Source of the DNA: Acephala macrosclerotiorum
Lineage: Eukaryota; Ascomycota; Leotiomycetes; Helotiales; Mollisiaceae
Assembly (NCBI GenBank): GCA_014904845.1
Contig: MU119887.1
Location: forward strand, 1 to 14,406
Reading direction: 5' to 3'
DNA: 14,406 bases
The position numbers and the translations under genes were made by a program. Shown piece after piece: positions 1-8,728 of this stretch. Within the stretch, counting starts at the first letter, position 1, and each line of letters starts with the position of its first letter. Below the pieces are notes generated by a model. It did not search any database, had not been told where the DNA came from, and saw nothing but the letters and a program-made list of their open reading frames with translations.

Positions 1-60
1 ACGTTAAATTTTATAAATTATTAATATTAATATTTTATTTTTTTAATTAATTTTATTAAT

Positions 61-93
<33 letters not shown>

Positions 94-96
94 TAG
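61..96. repeat. TAA/TTA trinucleotide microsatellite, palindromic
   Basis: A run of TAA repeats passes directly into a run of TTA repeats, so the tract is its own inverted repeat and could form a hairpin or cruciform. It lies inside the AT block and has no visible link to a gene. Confidence 0.8.
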
Positions 97-2067
97 TTTT
101 TTTATATAAAATTTTTATTTTTTTAAATTTTTTAAATTTTTCGAATTTTTTAATTTTTTTTTTTTTTCGTTTAATTTTTATATTAATTAAAATTAAAAAA
201 TTTATTATTAATAATAAAAAATATTATAATATATTTATATTTATATTAAAAAAATATAAAATTATTATTATTTTATTATAATTTAATATTATTTTATTTT
301 AATTAATTAATAAATTTTAATCAAATAATATACGTTTAATAATCAATTATATATATAATATAAATAATATTTAAAAATTAAATTTTATTTTTTTTAATAT
401 TTTAAATTTTATTAATCGTATTAAAATTTTAAATATTATTTATAATATTTATAAATATTTGTTTATTAAATAATTTTTTCGAGTTTATTATATAACGTTT
501 TATAAAAATCTCGATTTATATTTTAAAAATAACGAAAAATAAATTAAAATTATAAAAATACGATTATTTAAAATTTACGAATTATACGTTAAAAAAAAAA
601 CTTTTAATTTATTTAAATTTATTTTAATACTCGTTTTTCATTTATAAATATTTTTATTATTTTTTATTATAAATAAAAAATATTAATAAAAAATCGATTT
701 TAATTTTTATAAATTTTTATTATTTTTATTTTATAAAATTTTTTTAAATAAATAAAAAAAAAATTCATATATTAAAATTTTATTATTAATAAATTTTTTT
801 TAATAAAATTTTTTTTTTATATAATATAAATTTTTTTCTTTTATTATTTAATTTTTATAAATAAATTTTAAATTATAATTATTATTTTATTGATTTTTTA
901 AAAAAAAAAAATTTTTTTTTATTATTTTTTTTTTAATTTATTAAATTTTATTAAAAATATAAAATTAATTAATTTTTTTATAAAAAAAAAATATATATAT
1001 TTTAAAATTTATATTTATTATATATTAAATTCTTTTTTTTAATAAATTTCAAATAATTTATTTATAATTTAACGATTATAAAAAAATAATAAATTAATTA
1101 TTTCGATTTTTTAAAAAAATTATTTAAATAAATTTTTTTTTTAATATTAAAAATCGAATTTTAATTAAAATAAATCTAAAATAAATTTAATTAAATATTA
1201 TAAAAAAGAATTTTTAAAAATTAAAATTATACGTTTATAAAATAAAAACTTTTATTAATTGAATTTATATTAATAATTTTTTTTATTTTGTTTTTTTTAT
1301 TTTATTTTTTATAAATTTAATATTTATTAATATTAATAAAAAAATTATCGATAATACTATTTATAAAAAATTTAAAAACATTTATAATAAATTTCAAAAA
1401 ATTTTCGAAAATCGATTTTAAAATTTTTTTAATAATAAATTTTTTTTTAATAATATTTAATTTAAAAAAATAAATATAATTTTTAATATAATTTATTATT
1501 TAATATAAAATATTTTAATAATTAAATTATTAAAATTCGTTTAATAATAAATATTTATATATTTTTTAATAAAAATAAATTATAATTTAAATTAAATTAA
1601 ATTTTTAATATTTTAAAATAAAAAAAATAAAAAAAAAATTTAATAATAAATTTTTTTTTAAATATAAAATTAAAAAATTACTAATATTTATAAAAAATAA
1701 TTAAAAATATTTAATTATTTTTAATAATAAATTTAAATTTAAAATTTGTTTATTTTTTCTTTTATTAAATTTTTTAAAAAAAAAATTAAATTATAAAAAA
1801 ATTATTAAATTTTTAAAAAAAATAATAATAATTTAAAAATTTTTAAATTTTAAATTTTTTATTTAAAATAATTTTTTTTTTTAATTTTTTTTTTATTTTA
1901 AAATAAATTTATTATATAAAAAAATAATTATAATAAAATTATATATTTTTTTTTTAAAATCTTTTTATAAATAATTAATTTTAAAAATAATATTAATTAT
2001 ATATTTTTTAATATATAAAATTTATTTATTTATTATAAATTAATTAATAATTTATTTTATTTTTATT

Positions 2068-2090
2068 TTAATTAATTAATTAATTAATTT
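2068..2090. repeat. TTAA tetranucleotide microsatellite
   Basis: About five tandem copies of TTAA/AATT, followed at 2091-2105 by two copies of a 7-base unit (ACGAATT). The surviving CpG in both copies is typical of this block. Confidence 0.7.
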
Positions 2091-3229
2091 ACGAATTACG
2101 AATTATTTTAAATAAATTTAATTTATTAATTAAAACGAATTAATTTACGATTAAATTTTTTTATTTTATATTTTTTTATTTTTTTATATTATTTTTTTTA
2201 ACTTTTATCGAATTATTTTCATAACGAAAAAAATTAAAACAAAAATTCGTTTAAAAAAAAAAATTATAAAAAAAAAAATTAAACTTTAAAAAATTAAAAT
2301 ATAAAATAATTAAAATTTTAAAAATATTACGTTTTTAATTATAATTAATAAAAAAATTTTTAATTAATTTTTTATATTAAATAATTATATTAATAAATAA
2401 TAATTTTTTTATATAAATTTTTTAATTTTATTATTTAATTATAAAATATTTTTTTATATAATTATAAAAATATATATAAATAATAAAAAAAAAATATATA
2501 AAATTTAAAAATATTTTAATTGAATTTTTTAAATATAATCGAAAAAATATTAAAAAAAAATAATAATTATATAATAAAAATATATAATAATATTTTTAAT
2601 TTATATTCGATATTTTATAAAATTTATTTCGTAAATATAAACGTTATAATATTTAATAAAACTAAAAAAAAAACCAAATAAAAAATAAAATTATTAAATA
2701 TAAAAAAATTAAAAATTAATTTTATAAATATTTATTATATAATTTTTAAAATATTTTATATAAATAAAAATTTTTAATATAATTTATTATATATAAAATA
2801 TATTAAAATTTATACGTTCGTTATTCGTATAATAATTACTCGTTATTAATATAAAATATATATTAAATTTTTTCGTAAATTAAAAAAAACGTATTTAATA
2901 ATAAAAAATTAAAAATAATAATAAAAATAAAAATTTATTATTAAAAAAAATTTTAAAAATTAAAATCGATTATAATTAATAAATTTAAATTTTTTATCGA
3001 AAAACAAATATAATAAAAAAAATTATAAACAAATTTTTTTAATTAAATTCGTTTTTTAAATTAATATTAAATTTTAAATTTATTATTCGATTTTTCGATC
3101 GTAAATAAATTATATTATATTTTTATTATTTTATTATATATTTAAAATTTGTAATTTTTTTTTATTTATTTTTTAATCGATTTTTAAATTTATTATATAT
3201 TTTCTTTTTTAATATAAATTTAATAAATC

Positions 3230-4120
3230 GATAATTCGCTTTAAACTATTTATAACTTATATCGACTTTTTACTAGAGACTCGCAATTTTAAAGTTTGTA
3301 TTTATAATTTATTTTAATAAAATCGTTTAATCGATAACAAACGCTCATATAAATAAATACTCGCATTAAACCGTTCTCGAAAATCTTACTCTCGAAATAA
3401 ACGTTTTACACATTAAATCGAATACGTTTATTTAAATACGCATCGTTAAACGTTTTACAAAAGAGTTGCTAGCGCGCGATTTAATTACGCACGACATCGA
3501 GAGTCGTGCCTATAGATCGCTCCGTTAATCGCGAGAAATACTCTCAGAGAGAGAAAAATATATACTGTTAATCGCGTTAAGCGTAGCTCGGCGAAAACAA
3601 TACGAAGTCAAAATGTTCTTTAAGTCTACGACTATTTCAAGTCGTTTAAAATAGAAGTTATACTTAGAATAAACGAAGACTTCCGTCTCAGACTTTACTT
3701 ATACATTTTACACTCGCACCGATCGTCGAAAGACGAGACGCTTAAACTATTGCGGTTTTCAGCGTATCGATATAATCGATCGATCTATGCGCTGTAAGTT
3801 CGTCGCGAAAAGTTTTGCGAGATTATTTTAGTCATTAACTAGTATCGCGTCATCTCGAATAGCGCGAATTACAATATGAGAGATCGAACAAAAAAATCGA
3901 GAGATCATTCTCGCGAAACAAAAAGATTGTTTTGTGAGAAAAGCAAGGTCAATCGAAGCAGCGAAGTAGCTAGAAAAGGGGAAAGAAAAGAGAATGTACA
4001 TACGGTTTAGACTTATTATCGGCTCTTTTATAGTGCCGAAAAAAGACTTCCATAGCCAAGCGATCTTTCTCTCCCGACTTGAGACTCTGCACGATCTAAA
4101 GAGTAATATCCTCATAACAA
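3230..4120. other. Composition ramp between AT block and gene island
   Basis: GC content rises gradually across about 900 bases. Up to about 3450 the sequence is still mostly A and T with scattered CpG; from about 3450 CpG-rich words such as GCGCGCG appear, and by about 4120 composition is ordinary. A ramp of this kind is expected where RIP spreads from a repeat into adjacent unique DNA and weakens with distance. A 95-codon open frame on the minus strand at 3828-4115 has no recognisable domain and an unremarkable composition, so I do not call it a gene. No tRNA or other RNA gene was recognised. Confidence 0.6.
3489..3509. other. Perfect 7-bp GC-rich hairpin
   Basis: GCACGAC at 3489-3495 and GTCGTGC at 3503-3509 are perfect reverse complements around a 7-base loop. 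The stem does not extend further and is not set within a cloverleaf, so it is not a tRNA arm. Its role, if any, is unknown. Confidence 0.5.
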
Positions 4121-4730
4121 AGTACTTTTCACCTTCGAATCTCCTCTTCGATATTGTCTAATGCCAGAGCGTCGTCGCTTCTCTGGAACAGGCTGCTACT
4201 GTCCTCGATCTCCACAGGGTAACAGTCCGTCCCATCCTCGGTCATAGTAACATCGCTCCCGTCGCTGTTGCAGCTCAATACTCCTAAGGCTTCTGATGTA
4301 CACATAACTCTGTCTATCAACGATGCATCGTTTGACGTCATTGAAGCTGCATTTCAGCCAACATCCGGATGTCGCGACGCCTGTCGTTGGATGCCCATGT
4401 ACTGTACCCCACAAATCCCCGCAATCTCGGCAATCTCCCCGCATTCTTACACCTGGATCCATTCAACGGACCTCCTCTCTACTGGACGAATTACTCGTGA
4501 ACAGGAGGCTTTTCTAAGCCTCTTGGTATTGCATTGGAGGTCGGAAATCCTTCTCCGCAGTTACACCATGGCTATCATCTCATGAACTCGTGCTCTCGGG
4601 TTCTTTGCCACCTGGTCGTTCGCCCCAGATAATTCGCAGACCGATGCTCCTTGAACCCGTGACAGTCTCGGATCACGGGCCCAATCATACGTAAAGCTGG
4701 ATTCGTTTTCTGTCAACTGCTTCCAGGGCA

Positions 4731-4737
4731 AGATAAG
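4731..4737 (+). promoter_or_regulatory. Candidate distal GATA-factor site
   Basis: AGATAAG matches the HGATAR site bound by fungal GATA factors of the AreA/NIT2 type. It lies about 530 bases before the start codon. A single 6-base match occurs by chance every few hundred bases, so alone it is weak. Confidence 0.25.
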
Positions 4738-5092
4738 CATACGCCTTTTAGATTCTAGCGCTTTCTATCTCACGTAAGAGTCAGCGACTTCAGAGCCTGT
4801 GCCACACATTCCCCTGCAGAGAGCTATTGGTAAGCTCATCACAAGAAGGCGTAGCGAATAGGCGAACGAGTTGCGCATCTTCTGCAGAAATGAAGTTCCG
4901 TTCCTTCTATCACACAATCGTTCTTACTCTCACTAGGCTCCCATGCTTGTCTACTGATGATGCTGCTCCTAGACTATACCTTTCATTCTTGTCAGTCGAA
5001 ATCAATTTCTAAATCAGGTTGCCGCACAGGCGCGCGAAATATTGATTTTGAGAGCATGCATCATATGCAGCAACGCATCCTACTGGGGTGGT

Positions 5093-5185
5093 CCAAAGCA
5101 GTCTAGAGATCATGAGATTACTCTTCCCATGCTACGCTTTGACATCCAGAAGAGAAAACCTAGGGTAGCATCCTAATCCCCCCAG
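5093..5185. promoter_or_regulatory. Pair of candidate CreA/Cre1 (carbon repression) sites
   Basis: CTGGGG at 5093-5098 on the plus strand and CTGGGG at 5180-5185 on the minus strand both fit the SYGGRG consensus of the fungal carbon repressor CreA/Cre1. They lie 80-170 bases before the start codon, face opposite ways, and are 87 bases apart. Paired sites are the usual functional arrangement in known CreA targets. Whether these were ever used is inference. Confidence 0.3.
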
Positions 5186-5227
5186 AATGATCCTGAAGTT
5201 AAGGACAATCCAAAGGGCATAAGAAAG

Positions 5228-5256
5228 CTATCTCTACGTCAAGATAAGGTCTATCA
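5228..5256. promoter_or_regulatory. Cluster of three GATA-factor motifs just before the start codon
   Basis: Three HGATAR matches fall within 29 bases: AGATAG on the minus strand at 5228-5233, AGATAAG on the plus strand at 5242-5248, and TGATAG on the minus strand at 5251-5256. The last ends 8 bases before the ATG at 5264. Fungal secreted peptidase genes are commonly under nitrogen control by AreA-type GATA factors, so the cluster fits the gene. If transcription starts upstream of the cluster it would lie in the 5' leader and be less likely to act as a promoter site. Confidence 0.35.
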
Positions 5257-5522
5257 AGCAACGATGAAGTTTCTAATCTCTATCCTTCTTGGTTCACTCG
5301 CTCTATCTCTTGCAGCTCTATCTTCTCGATATGCAATCCATCAAAAGAGAGATGGAAGAACTGCGTCACATTAGATCAGACGTGATTGAACTCAATCTAC
5401 GTTCTATCATCCCCATCTCTATCGCACTCTCTCAACGTAATCTACACAAGGGCGATGAATTCCTCATGGATGTCTAGGATCCTTTGAGTCCAAACTATGG
5501 CAAGCATTGGTCGCCTGAAAAA

Positions 5523-5564
5523 GTCAGTATCTCAAGCAAACTGTCTACTTCTAACAAGAAACAG
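5523..5564 (+). other. Intron 1 of the S53 pseudogene (42 nt)
   Basis: Donor GTCAGT, branch-type CTAAC at 5551-5555, acceptor CAG. Removal joins the HWSPEK part of the pro-domain to LVETFASSE and restores the normal family spacing between the tryptophan and the hydrophobic-E-T-F motif. The length is a multiple of three and the intron contains no stop, so retention would add 14 residues rather than break the frame. Confidence 0.75.
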
Positions 5565-6051
5565 CTTGTCGAAACCTTCGCTTCTTCAGAGCCACAATTA
5601 TCTCCGTCAAATCATGGATCACAGATTTCGGCATAGCTGAAGAAAGAATCACGCTGTCCACAAGTCGCAACTGGTTCCGCATGAACCTCACGATTGAAGA
5701 AGCCCAAAGTCTTCTCAAGACTGAGTACCGGGAGTACAAACACCTGGGAACTTCAAAGCGATCGGTGGGCTGTGAAGAGTATAGCGTTCCGGCCGATCTT
5801 CGAAGACACATTGGTTATGTGACGCCAACTGTTAACACGGCCGTCATCATCAAACGATCGTCTAACCGATGGGGTGGTCGGCCCAAGATGACACCCAACA
5901 CCAACCTTCCACCTCCAATCATTCCTGGAAAACTAACAAAGAGAGATTCTAGAGGTAGTTCATTGGGCTGGGACATTTCCAATTGCATTAATAACATGAC
6001 GCTTGCTTGTTTCAGGGCATTGTACAATATGCCTAACGGAACCTTGCAACA

Positions 6052-6095
6052 GTGAGTTGCCCAGAGCATCCTCGCTTACTCGCTGACATACCAAG
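6052..6095 (+). other. Intron 2 of the S53 pseudogene (44 nt)
   Basis: Donor GTGAGT, branch-type CTGAC at 6083-6087, acceptor AAG. Splicing joins NGTLQ-Q to STYAVVEYNSQ in frame and removes a TGA that would otherwise end the frame at once. The joined sequence fits the family (R-A-L-Y-N-x-P followed by a hydrophobic V-V-E-Y strand). Confidence 0.85.
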
Positions 6096-6129
6096 ATCCA
6101 CCTACGCAGTGGTCGAGTATAATTCACAG

Positions 6130-6173
6130 GTAAGTTGCATCAAACATATACGGCCCGTAGCTAATGTGATTAG
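6130..6173 (+). other. Intron 3 of the S53 pseudogene (44 nt), after a 34-nt exon
   Basis: Donor GTAAGT, branch-type CTAAT at 6161-6165, acceptor TAG. Together with intron 2 it defines an exon of only 34 nt (6096-6129). Splicing joins VVEYNSQ to GYYAPYLFSFLAN without breaking the frame. Confidence 0.85.
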
Positions 6174-6348
6174 GGATATTATGCGCCATATTTGTTTTCC
6201 TTCTTGGCCAATCTAGTCACGGTCACGAATTATGCCAATTATGATCCCACCGTGTACGTGATGAGTGATGCGAACATGTACCAAGGGTCCCCCAACTTTG
6301 ACGACGACGGGGAAGGAAACCTGGATGTTCAGGTTGCTCAAGGATTAG

Positions 6349-6391
6349 GTGAGCAATCTCAATTGCAGAGTTCATTGCTGACATGTACAAG
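6349..6391 (+). other. Intron 4 of the S53 pseudogene (43 nt)
   Basis: Donor GTGAGC, branch-type CTGAC at 6378-6382, acceptor AAG. The split codon rebuilds valine and joins NLDVQVAQGL to VYPAHTMYYQ, matching the conserved L-V-Y-P stretch that follows the catalytic Glu/Asp in this family. Confidence 0.88.
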
Positions 6392-6584
6392 TATACCCAG
6401 CTCACACCATGTATTATCAACTCAATGATGACGATGTCTTCCTGGATGCGGTGGACGCATCATATTGTAGCGTGGAAAAGGCGGGTTCAAATTGCGGGAC
6501 TGTACCGCTAGCAGATGTAATCAGTGTCAGCTGGGGCGGAGAGGAAACACCTGGCAACGCTTATCAGACTAGCACATGCAATGA

Positions 6585-6625
6585 GTATATTGTTCTTGTT
6601 ACCAGCACTGTACTGACTTCTGTAG
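6585..6625 (+). other. Intron 5 of the S53 pseudogene (41 nt)
   Basis: Donor GTATAT, branch-type CTGAC at 6613-6617, acceptor TAG. The split codon rebuilds glutamate and joins CNE to YMKLGLLGTTMLYASGD, the helix and strand that lead to the third catalytic acid. The junction fits the family exactly, so this is the strongest of the five introns. Confidence 0.9.
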
Positions 6626-7775
6626 ATATATGAAGCTAGGTCTTCTGGGAACGACAATGCTCTACGCGTCAGGTGACAACGATGTAGGCGACGGTTGCAC
6701 AACCTTTCAAATCGACTTTCCAGCTTCATGCCCATCTGACCTTCCTATCGTCTCTGCTTCTGCGCCCGTAGCGATCCCATGTTGAATTGGTATCAAGCTG
6801 GGGTTCTGTGGTGTTTGATGTAGGCTTCCAAGTAACACACTGGCAATGGGACCTCTCGTACTGATGCCTTCACAAATAATTACTTGGGTTCTTCAGCGAG
6901 GAGTTGAAAGTTTACCTAGATTCTTAGCCCCAATATCATGAGCTACTGGAGCTGCTGTCACTCCTGGGCTATATGAGGGGTTTGCACCCTCTCTACCTTT
7001 ATCTTGACCAGCTCTTTTATCCCCAACATTGCGCAACGCAGTCTGTTGGACTACTGCCTGGCAAGTGTCCCGCTTACGGAGATCAGCTCTCCGCCAGCAT
7101 TTGGCCTTTGGCTCTAACGATGGACGGCTTCGTTTTAGAGGTCCTTGGGTTGTAAAAATATCTTCTACGACCTAAGCAGGTTCTGGAAAGTTTGATTTGT
7201 TGGTCGAGACTTCTAAAGTATAAAGAACATTCTTTCCGATTAATAAGGTATACGATCGCTTTTTACGCTAGTAATTTATATGCTCTTTTTAATTTTTAAT
7301 TTTTGATTTTTTTATAATATTATAATATTTTAATTTTATTTATATAAAACTTTTAATTAAATTAATAAATATTTATAATATTTTTAGTTTTTAAATTAAT
7401 TAATCGTTCGTTATAAAAACTAATATAAACTTTTTCTCGAGAAAATTACGTGAAAAAAAAATTAAAAAAAAAAAATAATCGATTTTTTTAAATTTCGATA
7501 AAAATATTAAATATAATTTTTTAATTAATAAAAAAAAAATTTTAATATATAATATTAAAAATTTTTTTTATTTATATTTTATAAATTGACGTAATTTTTT
7601 ATACAAATTATTTTATATTTATAAATAAAGTAAAACTCAATTAAAAGTTTTTATTTTTTAAGTTTTAAATTAAATTATTTATTTATTATTATATTATTAA
7701 TTAATAAATAATCGCGCGCTATAAATCGTAATCGTATAATTTTTTAAATACGTTTTTATTTAAAGTATTAAAACT

Positions 7776-7820
7776 ATTAAACGCTAGAATATTAAACGCT
7801 AAAGTATTAAACGTTAAAAT
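7776..7820 (+). repeat. Three tandem copies of a 15-bp unit
   Basis: ATTAAACGCTAGAAT (7776-7790), ATTAAACGCTAAAGT (7791-7805) and ATTAAACGTTAAAAT (7806-7820) lie head to tail. The changes between copies are all transitions (C/T or G/A), as C-to-T mutation on either strand would give. Shortened versions of the unit continue to about 7840. The same ATTAAACGTTAAAAT word recurs at 7865-7879, inside the first unit of the neighbouring larger repeat. Confidence 0.85.
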
Positions 7821-7844
7821 ATTAATTAAAATATTAAAATATTA

Positions 7845-8085
7845 TTATTTGAAATATTAAAATTATTAAACGTTAAAATATTAAAATATTAAAATTTTAC
7901 TTTTTTTATAATTCTACGATTACATAATTTAAAAGAGATCATAAAAAGTATTTCTTTGAAATATTTTAAAGCTTTAAAAATTTTAACATTTGTTTTTATT
8001 CGAAATACTAAAATTATTAATTATTAAAAATTAAAATATTAAAATTTTATTTTTTTTATAATTTTATAATTATATAGTTTTTAAA
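7845..8085 (+). repeat. Forward array: two copies of a roughly 90-bp unit, 151 bp apart
   Basis: The unit at about 7845-7934 and the unit at about 7996-8083 share the order GAAATA(C/T)TAAAATTATTAA, then AAAATATTAAAATTTTA, then a T-run, TATAATT and a final ATAATT/ATAGTT stretch. The differences are mainly transitions. The reverse complement of this unit recurs at 10272-10860, so the array forms one arm of a large inverted repeat. Confidence 0.65.
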
Positions 8086-8728
8086 AAAACTTTTAAAAAA
8101 ACTTTTTTTAATAAATAATCTTTTTAATAAAATTAAAAACTTTATAATTTTTATAAAATTTATAAAATAATATATATATTGAATAAAAAAAAAACGTTTA
8201 TTAATTTATTTATCGAATTAATTAAAACGAATAAATTTTTTTTTAAAATAAAAAATATATATTTCAAATAAAAAAAATTATAAAATAATTAAATAATAAT
8301 TTTAATAATTTTATTTATAAATTAATTTTCTCGAAATTAATATAAAAAATATATAAATATATATTTATATATTCGAGTTTTGAATAAGTAAATATAATTG
8401 AAAATTAAATTTAAAATAATAATAATTTTTTATTTTATTTTTTTAATTAATTTTGAAAAAATATTTTATATTATATTTATTAAAATTATAAATAAAATTT
8501 TTAATTAGTAAACTTTTTTTCATTAATATAAAAGAAATTTATATTTAAATAATTTTTATTTCGAATTAATATTAATATATATTCTACTTTAAATATTTTA
8601 TATATTATTTAATTATTATTAAAAAATTTTATATATAAATTTTGAAATTTTAAATATAAAAATATAATAATAAAAAAATTAAAAAATTATAATTTTTTAT
8701 TTAATATATTTAATTTTATTAAAAAAAA

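Larger units (their letters stand above)
1..3230. other. Extreme AT-rich block, left (RIP-altered DNA)
   Basis: No gene is visible. By hand count, bases 1-600 hold 15 C and 15 G (5% GC); 12 of the 15 C are followed by G, two by A and one by T. Near-absence of CpA and TpG, an excess of TpA and survival of C almost only in CpG are what C-to-T mutation on both strands leaves behind, as in RIP of repeated DNA in filamentous ascomycetes. Stop codons are so dense that no reading frame of note survives. Mitochondrial DNA is an alternative for AT-rich sequence, but no mitochondrial gene, tRNA or intron is seen, and the block grades into nuclear-type sequence with spliceosomal introns. The original content, presumably transposable elements, cannot be recognised. 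Confidence 0.8.
4120..5263. other. Normal-composition region upstream of the peptidase gene, no recognised gene
   Basis: About 1.1 kb with balanced base composition and no convincing gene. Short open frames exist on both strands (for example minus 4129-4341, 70 codons with an acidic C-terminal part; minus 4196-4462, 88 codons and cysteine-rich; plus 4268-4585, 105 codons), but they overlap each other and none shows a recognisable domain or matching splice sites. The last few hundred bases are best read as promoter and 5' leader of the gene starting at 5264. The part from 4120 to about 4700 might hold the remnant of another gene that I cannot identify. Confidence 0.5.
5264..7155 (+). pseudogene. 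Disrupted sedolisin (peptidase family S53, tripeptidyl-peptidase-like), six exons
   Basis: Recognised by reading frames in order. The family is secreted, acid-active serine-carboxyl peptidases made as pro-enzymes. The start at 5264 (A at -3) opens a signal peptide (K2, hydrophobic to about residue 18), then RYAIHQKR, the usual fungal S53 pro-domain beginning. The pro-domain continues as ALSQRNLHKGDEFLMDV, SPNYGKHWSPEK, ERITLSTSRNWFRMNLTIEE and HIGYVTPTV. The catalytic domain includes ACFRALYNMPNGT, GEGNLDVQ (catalytic Glu and Asp), VISVSWGGEE, CNEYMKLGLLG, YASGDNDVG (third catalytic acid) and FPASCP. Five introns join these blocks in frame. Lesions: TAG 5372-5374, TGA 5387-5389, frameshift before 5403, TAG 5475-5477, one-base loss near 5589-5592, TGA 6783-6785. 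After 6785 only scattered blocks fit: G-F-(S)-N at 6823-6836, TDAFTNNYL at 6860-6886 and ATGAAV at 6942-6959, in changing frames. No clear GTSAS serine motif is seen. The 3' end is approximate. The family call is firm; loss of function is very likely. Confidence 0.88.

Noticed and set aside
1..3230. Left block as mitochondrial DNA
   Set aside because: No mitochondrial gene, tRNA or rRNA is visible, cytosines are retained mainly in CpG, and the block grades continuously into nuclear-type sequence.
3828..4115. 95-codon open frame on the minus strand
   Set aside because: It lies in the composition ramp, shows no recognisable domain, and has no matching signals or neighbours that support a gene.
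4196..4462. 88-codon cysteine-rich open frame on the minus strand as a possible small secreted protein
   Set aside because: It lacks a signal peptide, overlaps two other open frames of similar quality, and its start (MDPGV) is not convincing.
4787..4830. Possible introns upstream of the start (GTAAGA to CTGCAG and similar pairs at 4690-4830)
   Set aside because: They lack branch sequences or recognisable flanking coding sequence, so they are probably chance matches.
5551..6069. Minus-strand open frames opposite the peptidase exons (5551-5811, 5815-6069)
   Set aside because: They are shadows of plus-strand exons that have clear family motifs and splice sites.
6973..7155. 60-codon plus-strand open frame as a separate gene
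   Set aside because: It starts inside the degraded C-terminal part of the peptidase gene, has no recognisable domain, and is better treated as pseudogene remnant.
7740..8110. CRISPR-like array
   Set aside because: The repeats are long, diverged and low-complexity without unique regular spacers, and the context is a fungal nuclear genome.
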